The notes under the pieces: model-generated
Told to the model about the DNA's origin: nothing
The model's database searches: none
What the model saw: only the letters and a program-made list of their open reading frames with translations
Source: Nissolia schottii
Lineage: Eukaryota; Streptophyta; Magnoliopsida; Fabales; Fabaceae
Reading direction: 5' to 3'
Assembly: GCA_003254905.1 (NCBI GenBank)
Contig: QANU01004298.1
Coordinates: 62,001-126,000 of the forward strand
Length of the DNA: 64,000 bases
Translations under genes and position numbers: made by a program
Shown here: one piece after another, positions 52,301 through 64,000 of the stretch
Numbering within the stretch: the first letter of the stretch is position 1
How the letters are laid out: each line of letters opens with the position of its first letter

Positions 52301-54212
52301 TCCCCTTCCGTCTTCTTTAACTGCTCCTTCATACTACACAAGAGTCAACAATCTCACATATGAACAATTATATCCTTTGCTTAAAAGAGCAAAGAGATAA
52401 AATCATGAAAATGAAACACAACTTTTTTTTGTCTGAAAAAAATATTAAATACAGCTAAACAAAATTCAAAAAGAGTAGGGAGTTTATTTTTTATGGATTT
52501 ATTCATTACGATTTTTTTTTTGCAGAGAACAAATAAGAGAGAAAACCAAAAAAAAAAAAAGAAAAAAGATATTTTATTAGATTTAACAATCAAGTATTTT
52601 TCCATTGCAAGGAGTTAACTAAATAATCAAATAATACTATAACATTTTATTTTTGAGTGCACCAGACAATGATCCTTTAAAGTGATATTTCTTATTTTAG
52701 AGGGTAAAATGAGGAAAAAATATTTACATAAGTAATATTAATTTAATATCTTGTATAAAATTAATTATTTTTATAAGTTTAATTTAAATATGTTACGAGT
52801 ATAAAGTTATTTATACCTTTGGCTAATGTTATATAATTTTTAAGGTAAAATATTACCATAAAGTAGTAAATACATTACTTTATATATTTTCTCTCCAGAA
52901 CAAAGAATTCAACTAAGAAACGTGTTGCTTAATTACCAGAGACTCATAGCATGTAAACTCCAAATTATAATTCGAGTAAAAGTGATATTATAAAAGAATA
53001 GCTCTATAAATCAAAAACTTTCAAACAATTTAACTAAACATCTTATGATTAAGTGGATCATTTGATCTTTTTGTGAGTTGAACTCTCAACTTTACTGATG
53101 GATCTCTAGATCTACTAATTAACTTGAACACACGTGATATTCTTCAACAAACATCGAGCTACTTCCGGAATTCGTAGGGCACAGGCCTACAGTGCCACAC
53201 AATTCAAGAACCTCACATCACATGTTGTTCAGAGATTTTCTCGCAATAATAATGATTAATATACTCTAAATTCGCCTTCTTAGTTTTAGTCACAAAAGTA
53301 AATTAATTTTCCTTAAAAAAATTAAAAATAAAAATAATAACAAATTTAAATCGATTTTGCTTGAGACTAATTAACTTGCATGTACAGAAACATAAATAAA
53401 ATTGATTGAGACTCACTCTTATTAATTTAAAAATCTCATATCATTAAATGATAGTAAACAATTCTTTTTTTTATCAAAGATAGATACACATTATATTTTT
53501 TTCTGTTAAACACGATTCCTTTAACTTATTTCTTAATACAAGATCAAAAGAGATGTTACTTAAACTACTAATTTTTTATACAATTATTTTATAAGGTAAA
53601 ACATAAAAATTAATCTTGTTGTATATATTTTCTATATATATATATATAAAATAGAAAAGAAAAGAAGAAGAAATCCAAAATTGAATAAAGGAGAAATGGA
53701 TGGCTCAATTAATAGAGTAGCATAGCAGCTCAATCTCCTGCAAGGCGCAGAGTCCACCGTGAGTGATTAATAGAGTTTGTTTTTCATTCACAGTATCAAT
53801 CAAACAAACAAACAAATTCATGACAATAGCGGGGCAGTTTTGTTCTGTCCGCCTCCTCTATTAATTCGCCCCCTTTATTTGCCTCTGTCGTTTCTCATCA
53901 TTCTTATCATTTCCCTATCTCTAACCGCCTCCTTCCTTCCGTCGTGTCGCGGAAGATAAAAGGCATCTTAAATTAAACTCTCAGCCTCACTAAACAAACT
54001 CATAATTGTGCTTTTTCTTTCTTCTTAATCAACCTTTAATTCAAAGAAAACAGAATTGGGCGGTGGGTACGAACCTGAAATGCTGCAGAGGCAGTGCCAA
54101 ATACGAAGCCATTGGTAAAGTTTGCCCTGCTTATCTCCGATGCGCATATCCGAGCCTCAAACAATAGCGTCACCGCTAACATCAGAACAATAATGCATCT
54201 TCTCAAAGCCAT
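46390..54212 (-). CDS. GH1 beta-glucosidase, BGLU40-like
   Basis: Retaining family-1 glycosidase, predicted to be secreted, that releases glucose from beta-glucosides; the natural substrate is unknown. Thirteen exons, all GT-AG and in phase: 54212-54075, 52333-52267, 50340-50282, 50025-49950, 49720-49649, 49298-49211, 49111-48856, 48409-48294, 48193-47970, 47825-47794, 47083-46981, 46793-46685 and 46564-46390. The product is 504 aa, normal for the family. Residues 1-25 look like a signal peptide ([17 protein letters not shown]). The acid/base Glu193 lies in TFNEP and the nucleophile Glu409 in ITENG. Other landmarks are [35 protein letters not shown] and [16 protein letters not shown]. It matches my memory of Arabidopsis BGLU40 closely across its length. 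Intron 1 is about 1.7 kb and intron 2 about 1.9 kb. Confidence 0.93.
46863..46887. repeat. (TACA)n microsatellite
   Basis: About six TACA units in intron 11 of the beta-glucosidase gene. Confidence 0.9.
49325..49470. repeat. Direct repeat in beta-glucosidase intron 5
   Basis: AGAAGCATC, then AAGTGCATGTTTGG with TTTTTATGC, occurs at about 49327 and 49387. It is followed in both cases by GAATCAATTTGGAGCCC (about 49365 and 49432), a local duplication with a unit of about 60-67 bp. Confidence 0.75.
50460..50508. repeat. Compound AT/GT microsatellite
   Basis: (AT)n(GT)8(AT)n in intron 2 of the beta-glucosidase gene. Confidence 0.9.
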
Positions 54213-54319
54213 CGCACATAAGAGAGATTCAGAATTATGAGATAGAAAGGAGAAAGGAAGGATTCAACTTTGCAATAGAAATGATGTATAGGTGGAGTGA
54301 GAGTTTGTTAAGGAAACGG

Positions 54320-54389
<70 letters not shown>
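54320..54389. repeat. Compound (GT)n(AT)n(GA)n microsatellite upstream of the beta-glucosidase
   Basis: A 70-bp run of three dinucleotide blocks, about 110-180 bp upstream of the ATG. It reads (TC)n(TA)n(CA)n in the direction of the gene. CT-rich tracts are common in plant 5' leaders and core promoters. Confidence 0.95.
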
Positions 54390-54392
<3 letters not shown>

Positions 54393-57300
54393 TAAGAATA
54401 GAGAGCAGGCAGCTAATGAATAAGGCAAGGGGAAATGGGAGTGGGAGAGAGTGGGAATGGGGAAAGGTGTTGGCTCAAGAGAATGCGGGCGCATGAGTGT
54501 TAGTGACGGTGGGGAATTTGGCATAAAAATGAAATAGTAATAATGGTGGGTAATGACCGAATAAACATTCTTTCACACTCCTAGCATGACGAGGTTACTT
54601 TCCTACTCTGTTTTCTTTCTTTCTTTCCTTTTTCTTTTTTTCTATTTTTCTCTTACCATCTTTTTCTGTTTGTCTTTTTCCCGTATATGATGCGTATGCC
54701 TACATGTAGCCTATATAATCTTACAGTATCTTTTATATATGAACATTTTCCCTCTGCATAATAACAACATTTTCATTTTCGTGCTCTTTCTTATCAGAGA
54801 TTTACATTTTTATCTAATCATATATTCTCACGTGAATAAGAGCAAAAATAAACTAAACAAATTATCTTGAGCTTACGGCAAGGACGAGGGCACAAATCAG
54901 ACAAGGAGGCCAAAAAATAATAAAATACATTATAATATGCACTTGAGTGGGAGTAGAACCCTAGAAGGTGCATGGACCAAGAGACAAAACTAACTATTAG
55001 GTTGTCAAACCTTTCTATTCTAAATATGCATTAGTGTGTGTGTATATATATATATATGTAGTAATTTTAGAAATTTAGGGGACCACAATCCCTACAAACC
55101 CCCATTAAATCCGTCTATGGCTTACAGTATATTAAATCTAGTGTAGCCTAACCTGTTTGATAAATAAGATGGACCAGATCTTTTTTAAAATGATTTTTCA
55201 ACTACAAAGGTTTGACCTATGTATTGTGAAAAAAAATAAAAAAAAGACAAATTAAGATTTTAGTCTATTTGACAGTGTTTGGTAAATAGGATAGTTAAAA
55301 GTTCGCTTTAAAGCTTAAAAACAATAGTTTTTATGCTTTTGATACTTTAAAATACTTTGGATACTACTCAAGAGCGAAGTAAAGTAAAAATGATATATTT
55401 TACACTTTAAAGCGATAAAAGCTTTAAAAGGTTCTTCTTTTTTTTTTATATACTTTTGGTCATAAAAACAAATATTTTATTTTATGCTTGCACCCTAAAT
55501 GAGATATGAAAAAGATATTCACTTTACATTTTTTTTAATGGGCTCATGAATTGAGTCAATTTTGAGATAAAAATCCAACTAAAATAGATTTTCTATAGTC
55601 CTCTTACAAAAAAAAATAATTGAGACTTTTATTACGCTAATGCCTTAATATGTTTTGAGTCTTTTGATAGTTGTCTCCACTCCAACCCTCAACTCATCCA
55701 CGCATGTCGCTGCCCTTGCTCACCTAAGTCGCATCATGTCATGTCATAGAGAAGTTGTATCACATGTGGAAGAGGACCATCATGTCACATTGGAAATTGC
55801 ATCGCTTCTTTAACCTTCAACCAAGTAATTCATCAAACCTAGTCTTTTGACTAGGATTATAACTATAAAAATGACCCTTTTTATTACTTGTGAATTGTTC
55901 ACATATTTTGTAAGGAAATTTGTCATATTTTAGATATAAAACATTACTTAAATATTTATATATCAAAACAAATAATTTCTTGTATTATTTTAAAATTATT
56001 TTCTTTACAATAAGTAACATCTACTTTTTTATGCTTTATATTTACACTTTGCTTTTACAAGGTTATGTGTGCTTTTGAGTGAACCCTCGTTTTTTATAAC
56101 CTTGTTGGTAAGTATCCCAAGACAGAAGATACAAAGACAGTGAGGACAGAAACATGTGGAGAAGGAGAAGAAAATAGAAAACTCAAATTTGTTTTTGTTC
56201 AAGATAAATTTTTGTGTTAAATTTTGTACATCAAAATAGGAGGAGTACAAGAGACATATCCGGGGATGATTTTTAAGCTAATTTCTATACTTCTAAAATG
56301 TGGGGTCACCTGTCTTATGTTATGACCACTGAGGGCATTGACTTGGTTTGTTGGGTCGTTGTATAGTTGATTGGGCTCTGTTTAATTTGTAAGCAACTTT
56401 GGACTATTTATTTTTGCAACTGACCAAGACCGAACACACTTAACCTAGATCTATCTCTTCCTCTTCTCCTTCATCCGCGATTTCTACCCCTTTATTACAA
56501 CATTCATCTTCTTCCTCTGCCTCTATAAATTGCAAGCCTGCTGAGGTCACCCCCGCGACCTCTGTCGCTCATCTTAGACTTGGAACGAGATTTTGTTGCT
56601 CGGTATTGCTAGGAACTACATGTAAACGAATTCCTGAGGAGACCCACATCTAATCCTCGAGGAAATCCCGGCTAGGCCTTTCCACCGAGCAATTACTTTG
56701 AGTAGAGCGAAGATAAACCCTTAAGAACTGTGGACATGCACGATTTGTGACATAATCATTTGCTCTCATCCCTTATTTCCATTGTTGTTGTGTTTAGGGT
56801 TAGGGTCTCAATCTCCTTGATTTTGTCTCCCCATTTTACCCCTGCTTTGTTACCTAAAATAGTCCATGATCCACATTATTTGCACAACAATGTCTACTCT
56901 TCTTAAATAGCTAAAACATTATTACTCTATTTTAGAAGTAAATTGTGTGTCAATAAAATCTTCAAAATTATTGTAAAAAATTAATATTAATGGCCAAGTA
57001 AAATATTTGAAAATAACAATTTTACAATTTCAAATGCCTGTCATCAATGCTAAAGGTTTTTTTTTCTATATTTTTGGATAAGACGTATTATATGTTCTCC
57101 ATTACAAATCAAATGCTACTCTTTCAATTTATCCCTTAACACAATAGAATAAGAAAAATTGTCACTTAAGCTCTCAGCCATCAAAATCAAAGTTGGCTTG
57201 ATTCACTTTTGTGCATTTCAGTTGCCTATTACTTTTCTACCCACGATAACTTTATTTTTTCAAACAAACCCACATCTCATATACGTATGGGTTAATCAGG

Positions 57301-60300
57301 TCCCCTTCCCCACACGTTACCCTTATTTTGGGATTACAATTTTGTTGCCATGCCCAGTTACCGACTTACCTTTGCATCCAATTGCGATACACCAAGTTTA
57401 CTTATACGTACATAAATTTTCATTTTTGTTACAAATAGGCCGCTGTAACAATCTAAAAATTGAAATTTCATCAATTTGACATATGTAAGCATGAAATTTC
57501 GTCCTAATTTCATATAAGTAGCCCTTTCTATACGTATCAAAATTTCAATCGTTTGCCACATTACTTTTATTTATATATATATATAAACTCGTTTAGCACA
57601 TTTTTTTTTATAACTATACTTCTTGTATTAAAATTCACCCCCTTCTCACGGAGGCTCGACAACGTTTAGTCCCCTACTTAAATTTAATTGAAGAAACTCA
57701 AAAGAGCTCAAAACAAAAAACAAAGCACGAAAAAAAAAATCCAAAACAACTAATTATGTTGATAATCAAAAGAGAGCGCAACAGTACTGTAAAAAGCATC
57801 TTTGACACTCTTCAGAGGTTTATTGGCCTCCGAGCAAGCTCACCTGAATAAAGGATGAAGAGCATCCAGTGTCCCTCTATAAGACATTTTATTTGGCACA
57901 TTATTATGTTATGTGAACGCATTTGCTTGGCACATTATTATGTGAACGCACTTGGCCAATCCAGTGTGCCACGCGCAACTCAATCATAAATTTGTATTTT
58001 AGCTTTATTAAATCTTAGAAGGAACATATCATGGAGGACCCCTAATTATACTTTGATGTCGGATGCCCTAAAATAATGTTTGGTTCAAATTTGTGCAGCC
58101 AAACTGGTAAGATTGCTAATTACAAGTTCACAAAGAAAAGTATATAAAAGGAACATCAAATTTTAAAATTAATTGGAAAAACGCACATCACTTTTGCTTC
58201 CTGTTTTGGCTATCTTTTCGATGATTCCCCCCCTCCCTTTTTGGTTTCTTAGAAGGAACATACCTATCATGAGCCCATTCTTAGATACCCTGGATATCTT
58301 TTTCTATAAAAATGTTAGATACACTTGTGTTTCGGAACAAAAATTAGTTTCGTAAGCTTAGAGAAAAATGTTAAAAATGAAAAGAGATGAGAGAACTATG
58401 CCGAGCCGTGGAGATGAGTGGTGAACAAAAAACAGCACCACGAAGGCTCTCTTGGATAATGATTCGAAGACTTGTCACCATAGCTCTATTGGAAGCTCTA
58501 GGTCTCTTAGATGCCCTAGGTTTGTTTGGGTTCTCTCTATTTTTTGATTTTTTCATGTATAGAGCTGATTTTAGATTATAAGATGATGATTTCTTTATAT
58601 GGGTGTCTCTTTTCTCTCGACCTTAATCTATCTGTCCCTTTCTCCATTCCCTCATCCTCCATTTATTATCTTTTTCCCTCCATATTTTTCCTCTCAAACT
58701 TGCCCATCTTGGAATGATGGTGACTACTCACTATTGACGGTGCCTAGGGTGCCTTGCACTTTTCCTTGTTCAACAACAACGTAAGTCCATAGGCTTTTTA
58801 TATGTCTAAGGCTAAAGTGACTTTTTGCTAGGAGTGGGGATAGTTCCTAAATGATACCAGCAAATAATTTTTCCTCTCCCTAACCTATGTTATCCTAGGG
58901 TGCAGCTTCCGTATGTCGCTACAGTGACCAGTTCGTCCGACGAGCCTTCTTGGCGACCTCGTTAGGAGAGATTATCTCTCCATGAGGAATACACTTCATC
59001 CCAAAGCCACAGGTCCATGTATATTTCCCTCTTTAGACCCAACTCTTTCCCTAAGCATAATGGGCTATGCAATGTCATCCACGTTGGCCTTCCAAGGGAC
59101 ACCGTTGGGCCTGATTTGTCCCTTGGTCCATCAATTAACTTCAATTAAGAGAGCATTTTGGACCCTAATATTAAGTCCTAAACATAAGTCCCCTTGCACA
59201 TTAAGAAGATGCGACGTCTTTTCAAGGTGTCAAGTAACTATGCAACATCTTCTCAAGGTGCAAACTATCGAACCAATGTCTTTTCTTAGCATCATCAGAA
59301 CACCTGACGTCTGAAAATTTCTTTCATGTGTCTTTGTGGTCCACCCTACAACATTTGGACATTTTGATACTTAACATATTACATCTAATTCGTTACTCTA
59401 GAAATAACAATTCAATATATTTAACAGGATAAAGTTCAGCTAAACTTCCCTAACTGTACGAGACTATTTTCCAAGGTAGCCTTGTATATGTTGGCTCTTC
59501 TTTCTTCGGGCATCCTACTCATGAGAGTGGTGACATCAATTCAATACATTTCATGGCAATGACTATGAGGATGATATGTCCTTGGGAAACTGTGTTCATT
59601 GTGGCATGTTTCATGCATTCTTTTCCTATTAACACAAGCTGTGAGCTTGAAGTCGTTAATCCATGTGACGCTAAGGCTCTCAGAGTCCCCTTGTACTTGT
59701 TTTGCTTCATTCTGTTCGCATAACCTCCTTGTATGAATTTTTTCCTTTTGAGTTTTTCTACGACAGACGCTGAGGTTGCTCACCTTTACCTTTTTCCTTG
59801 TCATTTTGTTTTATCTTGTGGTTCGCCATGTCCTTCTTACATGCATTTAGACTTCAACTTGTATGAATTCTTGTAGGATCATTTTCTCAGAAACTTGCGA
59901 ACTGTTGCTTCTTGTATGTGCTTTTTTTCCTTCTAGTCATGATTTTCTCTCGCTTTGACTTTCTCACAACATGATGATGGTACTCTCAAATCCTCAAGAC
60001 GCTAGGTACATTGCTTGCTTTGCTGCTTCTATTTCATGCTTTCTGATTATTTTCATCATTTTTATCTTAGAAGCCATAACTAGTCCCCAACCTCCTTGCA
60101 CACAGAAAATGCCTTAGTATTTTCTGGGTGCATACTTCTTCTAGGGCGTCATTTTGTTAGTCTTCTTGCACAAGTCCCGACTAACCTAACTTCTACATTG
60201 TTTTTTGCACATGATTGATGAATCCCTTATAAATATCGATAGGAGTAAAATGTGTTTTTGTGTTTACACAAAACTACTTAAAAAAACAAGAAAAAATCCA

Positions 60301-60689
60301 CATTCATTGAACTGGGTGATCTAAACTACAGATGATTCAAGTGAAAGGAGTGATTAATTGTGAAAATATATAAAAGTAGTAAATTTTGACTATATAATCA
60401 TATATAAATAGTTAAAATTAAAAGTTCTCAAATATGCGTAATTACTTAAAAGTCACATGATTTTTATATTTTAATATTAACAATTTACATAAAAGTTAAT
60501 AATCAAGAATTATTTCTCTTACTTTTACCATTAATCACTCACCCATCTTACTTGAGTCATTCCTTAATGAGGGCGAATTTAAATAAAGTATTAAATTTAA
60601 TATTTATGTATTGATGCATGTGGTTTTGGCATATTTAAATGTTTTTCCTTTTTGGAAGAGATCTGTATATCTCTCTCTCTATATATTAT
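54390..60689. other. Beta-glucosidase upstream region and long unrecognised intergenic stretch
   Basis: ORFs of 60-110 codons (for example 57159-57479 plus, 58982-59314 plus, 59541-59804 minus) have no domain I recognise. The block at about 58700-60200 is less AT-rich and may be decayed transposon sequence without coding signal. A (TA)n run lies at about 55035. Confidence 0.5.
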
Positions 60690-61391
60690 ATAGGTGAATG
60701 ACATGCATATAAGAAAGTGGAATCCCGCAATCACCGACTTTTTTTATTGTACAGTGGACCCGCGGTGGAGTCAGGGCGGAGAAGGCGGAAGGGGAGAGAA
60801 GCTGGAAGGGAAGAGAGAAACTGGAGGGGGAGAAGAAAATAGGAAGAGGAGAAAGGAAATTCGTTTAAGCGTTCGGGTCTCACGCGTTACCGTCGGACAT
60901 CACTGATGGTAACTGTCCAGTCCGATGGTAATAAGGATGCACCAAAACGCAACTTTTTATTAAAACTATTATCGTCGACCAATTAAAATTGGCCGACGGT
61001 AACGAACAAAATGGCGCCAATTTTTGGAACCAAAATATTTCGAAGCGGTTACCGTCGGAATAGCAACCGACAGTAAAGTGTGTGGTGAACACGTGACTGT
61101 TTCCAATTAATGGTAATTTACCGTCTGCTATGTCCGACGATAATCTTTTTTATTTTCTTTAAATCAAAATCTCAAATTGTTACCGGGGGCTGTTACCGAC
61201 GATAAATTGTTCGCGCCCTTTCCCACGAATAATTACCGTTGCTGTTATCGTCGGCCAGCTTTTCCGACGGTAATTTGATGCCTCGTTCCCGATTCTTCAT
61301 GATTGAATCGGTTACCGTCGGTACTATTTTATTTTCTGACGGTAATACCGTCGGCTCGTGTCCGACGGTAATAGTCAGTTTTCTAATAGTG
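60690..61391. mobile_element. Second CACTA element, one terminus only
   Basis: The right end reads CAGTTTTCTAATAGTG, i.e. CACTATTAGAAAACTG inverted. Between about 60885 and 61378 there are many TTACCGTCGGA-type repeats in both orientations, the same motif as in the element at 23.5-28.2 kb. As there, a GGAG-rich block (about 60760-60860) precedes them. No opposite terminus or transposase was found; the left boundary is approximate. Confidence 0.75.
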
Positions 61392-61771
61392 ATCTTTGAA
61401 ATCTGGTATGGTCTTTGTTTTGCGTGCAACTTGGGTTGTCACCGAGTTATCTGTGAAAGCATTCCATGGAGGCTATTCGCCTTGTTACTTTAGTGGATTT
61501 GAATCTCTCCTTCCATCCACAATTGGCCATTATTTTGGATATTTGTGAATATTTGGCAAGGAATTGGGACAACACTATTTCTCATGTCCTGCGTGAGGCT
61601 AACTCTTGTGCTAATTTCTTAGTTAAGTTAGGATCTATTAGAGGAAATGCTCTATCCACGCTCGACCTTCCTTCCTCTGGCATTAGTAAGTTTTTACGTG
61701 TTGACTTTATGGGACTCCCCAAGACTGTAATTTTTTTGCTTTGTATTTCAATAGCAACAAAACAAAATTGA
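61392..61771 (+). pseudogene. LINE RNase H-domain fragment (C-terminal part)
   Basis: Directly after the CACTA end, the plus strand encodes EIWYGLCFACNLGCHRVICES. After a one-base loss near 61463 the next frame continues MEAIRLV, then HVLREANSCANFLVKLG. This is the second half of an RVT_3-type RNase H as found at the end of plant LINEs. The usual Asp of the AD-LAKLG block is Asn. Stop at about 61769. Non-functional remnant. Confidence 0.65.
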
Positions 61772-64000
61772 AGTTTAGAATATTAGAAAGTCTAAAAAAC
61801 TTAAACCCATAAAATGAAAATATAACAATAAAAATTACATAACTCATTATTATTGGCATAACATGATATTTCAAATACAAATGACAATAAAAATTAGTGA
61901 TAGTTTAAAATTATTATAAGTAAAAGTATAAATTTAACACAAAATTATATTATATGATATTTTCGGTTTGGATTGGATTAAACTAGTTTTGAAAATTAAA
62001 TAAAAAATTCAATCCAATCCAAGTGATTTTTAAAAAACAAGATCCAATCAAATCCAAACTTTTAAGGTTTTGATCCTTTTTTTATTTTTTTGATTTTTTT
62101 ATCGATTTAGCAATTTTGATTAGATTTGAACCCCTATTTGCTATATTTTATTTTTGATTAACCGCCACATCTGCTATACTTTCTTTGCACTTGTTCCCTA
62201 GTTTTCAACACCATTGTGGAATTACTTGGAATTTACGTATGTAAGACTTTGTACATCAGTCTTTCTTCCTACACTTCTTTCTCTTTTGTCAAAAACTTGC
62301 ACTGAATTTTTCATATCATCAGGGTTTATCTTAAAATCTATTTAAATTAAATTAAACTAAATTCGTACAACTTTTTTCAAATAGAAAAATTCCTCTGCAC
62401 ACACTCAAGATGCATTATTCTTATAGGCTTAGATTTATTCCCTGTGCTCATCACTTATTCCCCATTTTCCTACTTGATCGATTAACATGACTGAGAATTG
62501 AACCTTCCCTGATTCCCTCTCACCAGATTCCCGCACCTTTAATTAATGGTGTGTAGAATATCATCAGCTGAATTTTATATATATATATATATATATATAT
62601 CCAACCATGCATATGACTCATGATCAGATCTTTTTTTAATTTCAACTTCGAACCTATATAGTTGTTATATATCTTGATCATGGTGATGATGATTCTGTCA
62701 TCAGAGCCATGAATTGAACTAAGTGAGATTTGACTTTAATGTATCATACATCCTTGTCCCATAAGATATTGTCATATACCACATGCTACCAATTCATAAT
62801 ATATGGTTTTTAAAGTTCATCATTCATAGTTGTTTCTTTTTTTAACTAAGAAATCCGATAATAAATTTTAGGCTCTATTGTCAACGGAGACCCACTTGGT
62901 GATTAGTTTTAACCTAGTAATGACATGGATCTTCGCTGGCTAACCTTTGTAAGCATAGCAAGTTGTAAAGGGTGTCATTAATATTGGAGATATTATTAGA
63001 CTCCGCGGAATAAGTTTATAGAGCACCGATCACTTATATAGAGTGACATTTCAGTTTTAAGCAATAATTAGTCCTCCCGTTATGATATTGTCATAGATGT
63101 GCTTCATAAGTCATGTGTTTGATGCGTCCTCTGATGTATGGTGAACCATAGAAGACCGCAACTAAGTATAAGTTGTATTGTGGACCAGTCAATTAAGACT
63201 CATTTATTTAATTGATAAAATACAAATTTATCATTTAATAAATCAAAGCACTATTTGTTTTCCCAATCATCTCTCACTTTGTTCTCCATGGACCCTCCTG
63301 AAGCCACAATTCCGTTGAATTGTGACGACGGTGGTGTAGTGAAAGGCGGCGGCATAGAGAGAGCCTGAAGGTGGCGGCAAGGCTGGGCGGTGCTATGAGC
63401 TCAACGTCGTCTAGCGATGGCGAAGCTTCACATCCATTGTCGCCCCTTTGCCACCAAACCACTGCATGACAACATATTTGCCATAGTTAATTAATGTCCC
63501 TTTCAAATGCTGGTAAATAGTTTGTTTTTACCCTCAATCTACAACCATTGATGACATTTATTAAAAAAAAAAAAAAAAAAAGCGCAACAGTGCACAGATT
63601 ATCATTGACCATAATACACCATCACTTTAAAGTGCATAAGCACCTTTAGTTATAAGGATGATTTAAGATATTACCTCCCCACTATATACATAAAGTTGCA
63701 AAAATGTTACCAAACAAGTATTCAGAACATAATCTTATTTAACATTTTAAAAATCCCTAATAATTTTCTCCTCGTCAATGATCATGTTCTCCTTGGTCAA
63801 TAGTTTTTCACTTGATCTCCAAATAGATAGAAGCCAAATAGACGCGCTTGCACTAAACGGAGCCTAGTGGTACTGCTGGAATTGCCTGTCTAACAACACC
63901 TTAATTTGGTCTATTGTTGATAAGATGTTACATTCAAAATGAGTACAAATAACATAACTTTTTGTCTAGTTGCTATTTTGTTTTTATTTGGGTACGTAGC
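61772..64000. other. Intergenic, no gene recognised
   Basis: Contains an (AT)n run at about 62576-62600 and an A18 run at about 63563-63581. A small GC-richer ORF at 63274-63462 (minus) has no recognisable domain. Confidence 0.5.

Noticed and set aside
28241-61771. One LINE split by one CACTA and then inverted
   Set aside because: Both LINE halves flank the same (5'-type) CACTA terminus, the outermost transposon bases differ, the flanking 3-bp sequences do not match, and about 20 residues between the halves are missing. Independent events are simpler.

Overview
The window is nuclear DNA of a flowering plant, almost certainly a eudicot. It is AT-rich, its genes have GT-AG introns, and it is full of plant transposons: Ty1/copia, a Ty3/gypsy element resembling the Tat lineage, CACTA, a MULE-like element, LINE fragments and MITEs. 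I cannot name the species. Two single N positions, an 884-base N run and one suspicious junction show that this is a draft assembly.

Five genes look intact. Two tandem NADP-dependent 2-alkenal (double-bond) reductase genes lie on the + strand (8.3-10.8 kb and 17.9-20.5 kb). Three genes lie on the - strand: a three-finger C2H2 zinc-finger protein with a C-terminal DLN/EAR-type motif (32.0-33.4 kb), a UDP-glucose 6-dehydrogenase (36.8-38.3 kb) and a 13-exon GH1 beta-glucosidase resembling Arabidopsis BGLU40 (46.4-54.2 kb). I joined exons by hand for the reductases (365 and 352 aa) and the beta-glucosidase (504 aa); all junctions are in phase. From memory, Arabidopsis chromosome 1 carries BGLU40, UGD1 and a C2H2 gene side by side in this order (around At1g26560-At1g26590), with an alkenal reductase nearby, so this looks like an ancient conserved block.

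Layout. 0-8 kb: non-coding, with two MITE-like elements, a SINE-like segment, a MULE-like element carrying a piece of an AP-4 epsilon adaptin gene, and an array of six 35-nt hairpins. 8-21 kb: the reductase pair, separated by a decayed copia element that holds a further non-coding insertion. 23.5-28.5 kb: a decayed CACTA element with tnp2 on the - strand, inserted next to a LINE RNase H fragment. 28.5-39 kb: the zinc-finger gene, the N gap and UGD. 39.8-46.3 kb: a damaged gypsy element with an antisense ORF, between the UGD promoter side and the 3' end of the beta-glucosidase. 46.4-54.4 kb: the beta-glucosidase. 54.4-64 kb: mostly unrecognised non-coding DNA, plus a second CACTA terminus also abutting a LINE RNase H fragment.

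The genes do not form one pathway. The reductases detoxify reactive carbonyls, UGD supplies UDP-glucuronate for wall polysaccharides, the beta-glucosidase is a predicted secreted glycosidase, and the zinc-finger protein is a predicted transcriptional repressor. I found no novel multi-gene system. The most unusual items are the gene-capturing MULE, the hairpin array, the duplicated splice acceptor in reductase copy 1 and the antisense ORF of the gypsy element.
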